In this document: piece by piece, positions 5,053 through 6,155 of the stretch
Position numbering within the stretch: the first letter of the stretch is position 1
Layout of the letters: every line of letters begins with the position of its first letter
The notes under the pieces: model-generated
Database searches by the model: none
What the model saw: the letters and a program-made list of their open reading frames with translations, nothing else
What the model was told of the DNA's origin: nothing
Assembly (NCBI GenBank): GCA_013694635.1
Contig: JACDCA010000006.1
Location: forward strand, 1-6,155
From: Acidobacteriota bacterium
GTDB lineage: Bacteria; Acidobacteriota; Vicinamibacteria; Vicinamibacterales; 2-12-FULL-66-21
DNA length: 6,155 nt
Direction of reading: 5' to 3'
Made by a program: the position numbers and the translations under genes

Positions 5053-6042
5053 TCATCCTGTCTGTGCGAACACAGGCACGAAGGTCGCGGTGCTTTCGAG
5101 CGACCCGCCTGAGAAATACAATTCTACCCGTCGAATCACCTCGTCGGCGGTGATCATGTCCATGCATCGCGGCAGCTGGCCGACGACGTCGACGCACAGC
5201 TGATCCGGATGATCCTTCTCGTCACCATCGCCGAGCGGCAGCGTCCGTGACTTCCAGCAGCCGCCGTTGTCGCAGCATTTCAGCGCCCCGACGGTGTGTA
5301 TGAACTGGTGATGCGGGTAGGCGGTGAAGTGCGGAGGCTCCCGCCCGCCGGCAATCACGACGCACGGGCGATTCTTCGGCGCACCGGCCGGCGTTTCGAC
5401 TGCCGCTGCGAGATGCATCAGCAGACTGATGGGACTGATCACCCCCTGGGCCCGGTGAACCAGGCGCACGAGCTGCCTGAGCGTCGTCTGGCCGCGAAGG
5501 TCCACCACGCCGTCGAGCGGCGGATGGTGATGAGAGGTCTCCCCCACCTGCACGAACTGGATGCGGCCGCGGAAGTGATCGATGACGCGCTGGTAGCGGT
5601 CGGGGTCCCACCACTTGATCGTGTAATCGAACTTGCCGCCCGAGACGAGCAGCCAGTACGGGACACTCGCCACATCGGTCGCGGCGACGTAGGCCGTCCA
5701 CGCCTTCTCTTCCGAGGAGAGATGCAGATCCCCTCTGAACTCTGTGACGCGGATCCGCAACCCGAGCGCCTGGTTCAGATAGGCCGGAAATGCGTGGAGG
5801 AAGTGCGCCGGTGTCGTGTTGCTCTGGTGGATCAGCGGATAGTGGCAGTCAACGACTTCGACTGCCGGATCATCCTCCGGGAGCGGCGTCAGATGCGGGT
5901 TGTGCTCCCAGAGCGCGGGACACGACGTCCGCACGTCCGTGACGAACTCGCCGGGGTGTGCGCGATGGAGGTCGCGCACCGCCCCGGTAAGCATGACGAC
6001 GTCGCCCGGCGACTGGAAATTCCTGAGAATTACCTTACGCAA
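5053..6042 (-). CDS. Glycosyltransferase family 9 (heptosyltransferase-like) with a Cys-rich C-terminus
   Basis: The 329-residue protein has a GT-B type GT9 layout. The N-terminus VILRNFQSPGDVVMLTGAVR (4-23) holds the G-D of the donor/acceptor cleft, and VTDVRTSCPALWEHNPHL (34-51) follows. The C-terminal half has VPYWLLVSGGK (127-137), FVQVGE (163-168), LRQLVRLVHRAQGVISPISL (188-207), LLMHLAAAVETP (207-218) and VVIAGGREPPHF (228-239), the nucleotide-sugar site of ADP-heptose-type enzymes. Five Cys cluster near the end: C256, C257, C262 (GGCWKSR), C283 and C293 (LPRCMDMITADEV). That spacing resembles the iron-finger of protein O-heptosyltransferases as I remember it; this is not aligned. The start is TTG 6042, inside the last codons of the SOD gene with AAGAGA just upstream; no ATG would keep the conserved N-terminus. 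The stop abuts the Ser-rich gene, so that protein is a candidate acceptor, with LPS or another surface glycan as the alternative. Confidence 0.85.
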   Translation of the reverse strand: MRKVILRNFQSPGDVVMLTGAVRDLHRAHPGEFVTDVRTSCPALWEHNPHLTPLPEDDPAVEVVDCHYPLIHQSNTTPAHFLHAFPAYLNQALGLRIRVTEFRGDLHLSSEEKAWTAYVAATDVASVPYWLLVSGGKFDYTIKWWDPDRYQRVIDHFRGRIQFVQVGETSHHHPPLDGVVDLRGQTTLRQLVRLVHRAQGVISPISLLMHLAAAVETPAGAPKNRPCVVIAGGREPPHFTAYPHHQFIHTVGALKCCDNGGCWKSRTLPLGDGDEKDHPDQLCVDVVGQLPRCMDMITADEVIRRVELYFSGGSLESTATFVPVFAQTG

Positions 6043-6155
6043 ATCTCTTATTGACTGCGTCCCAATTGACGACGTTCCACCACGCGGTGATGTAGTCGGG
6101 ACGGCGATTCTGGTACTTCAGGTAGTACGCATGCTCCCACACGTCGAGGCCGAGC
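6035..6155 (-). CDS. Superoxide dismutase (Fe/Mn family), C-terminal part; 5' end outside window
   Basis: The visible 39 residues read LGLDVWEHAYYLKYQNRRPD followed by YITAWWNVVNWDAVNKRFA and TAA (6037-6035). DVWEHAYY holds the last two metal ligands of Fe/Mn superoxide dismutases (Asp and His), and YLKYQNRRPDYI plus WWNVVNW is the standard end of the family. The enzyme converts superoxide to oxygen and hydrogen peroxide. Iron or manganese preference cannot be read from this part. It is the most upstream visible gene of the minus-strand set; its last 8 bases overlap the TTG start of the glycosyltransferase gene, implying cotranscription from a promoter outside the window. Confidence 0.96.
   Translation of the reverse strand, partial: LGLDVWEHAYYLKYQNRRPDYITAWWNVVNWDAVNKRFA

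Noticed and set aside
4620..5153. Asp/Glu-rich open frame on the plus strand
   Set aside because: It is the complement of serine codons. Its C-terminal half is the mirror of the Tat-like signal region and resembles no protein. The minus-strand gene has a signal sequence, a ribosome binding site and operon context.

Overview
The window is GC-rich (coding third positions are mostly G/C), densely packed bacterial DNA that uses GTG and TTG starts as well as ATG. Gene content and style fit a soil-type Gram-negative lineage: an exported GH3 hexosaminidase, a MoaB/MoeA pair, a GT9 glycosyltransferase, an Fe/Mn superoxide dismutase and a Ser-rich Tat/lipoprotein-like protein. My best guess is Acidobacteriota (Vicinamibacteria-like). 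That is an impression from gene style, not a measured assignment.

Layout. (1) 1-328 (+): the decayed 3' part of a tyrosine recombinase, running up to the 3' end of a tRNA-Arg(ACG) gene at 343-419 (-). This is the usual geometry of an element integrated into a tRNA gene, so the DNA to the left may be an old island and the DNA to the right core chromosome. (2) 485-2314 (-): an exported two-domain GH3 beta-N-acetylhexosaminidase (NagZ type). (3) 2333-4520 (+), divergent from the GH3 gene by only 18 bp: a tightly overlapping operon of a MoaB/Mog-type protein, MoeA and a redoxin-like gene. (4) 4559-6155 (-), convergent with that operon: the end of a superoxide dismutase gene, a GT9 glycosyltransferase and a Ser-rich exported protein, again with overlapping or nearly touching ends. 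A short 7-bp tandem repeat lies between the convergent units.

The main find is the third gene of the Moco operon (4044-4520). Read through, it is an intact 158-residue thioredoxin-fold peroxiredoxin-like protein with one in-frame TGA, and that TGA sits exactly where the first Cys of the redox CxxC motif belongs (W-TGA-P-N-C). Thirteen bases after the TGA is an 8-bp hairpin with a GGU loop, in the position and form of a bacterial SECIS element. This is best explained as an undeclared selenoprotein; an ordinary gene caller would show only a 93-residue fragment starting at 4239.

The second find is the gene pair at 4559-6042. A GT9 enzyme with a Cys-rich C-terminus, resembling the iron-finger of protein O-heptosyltransferases, lies directly upstream of and abuts an exported protein whose mature part is almost only serine (76 of 93 residues, all six Ser codons used). 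This suggests, as inference, a dedicated protein O-glycosylation enzyme and its acceptor.
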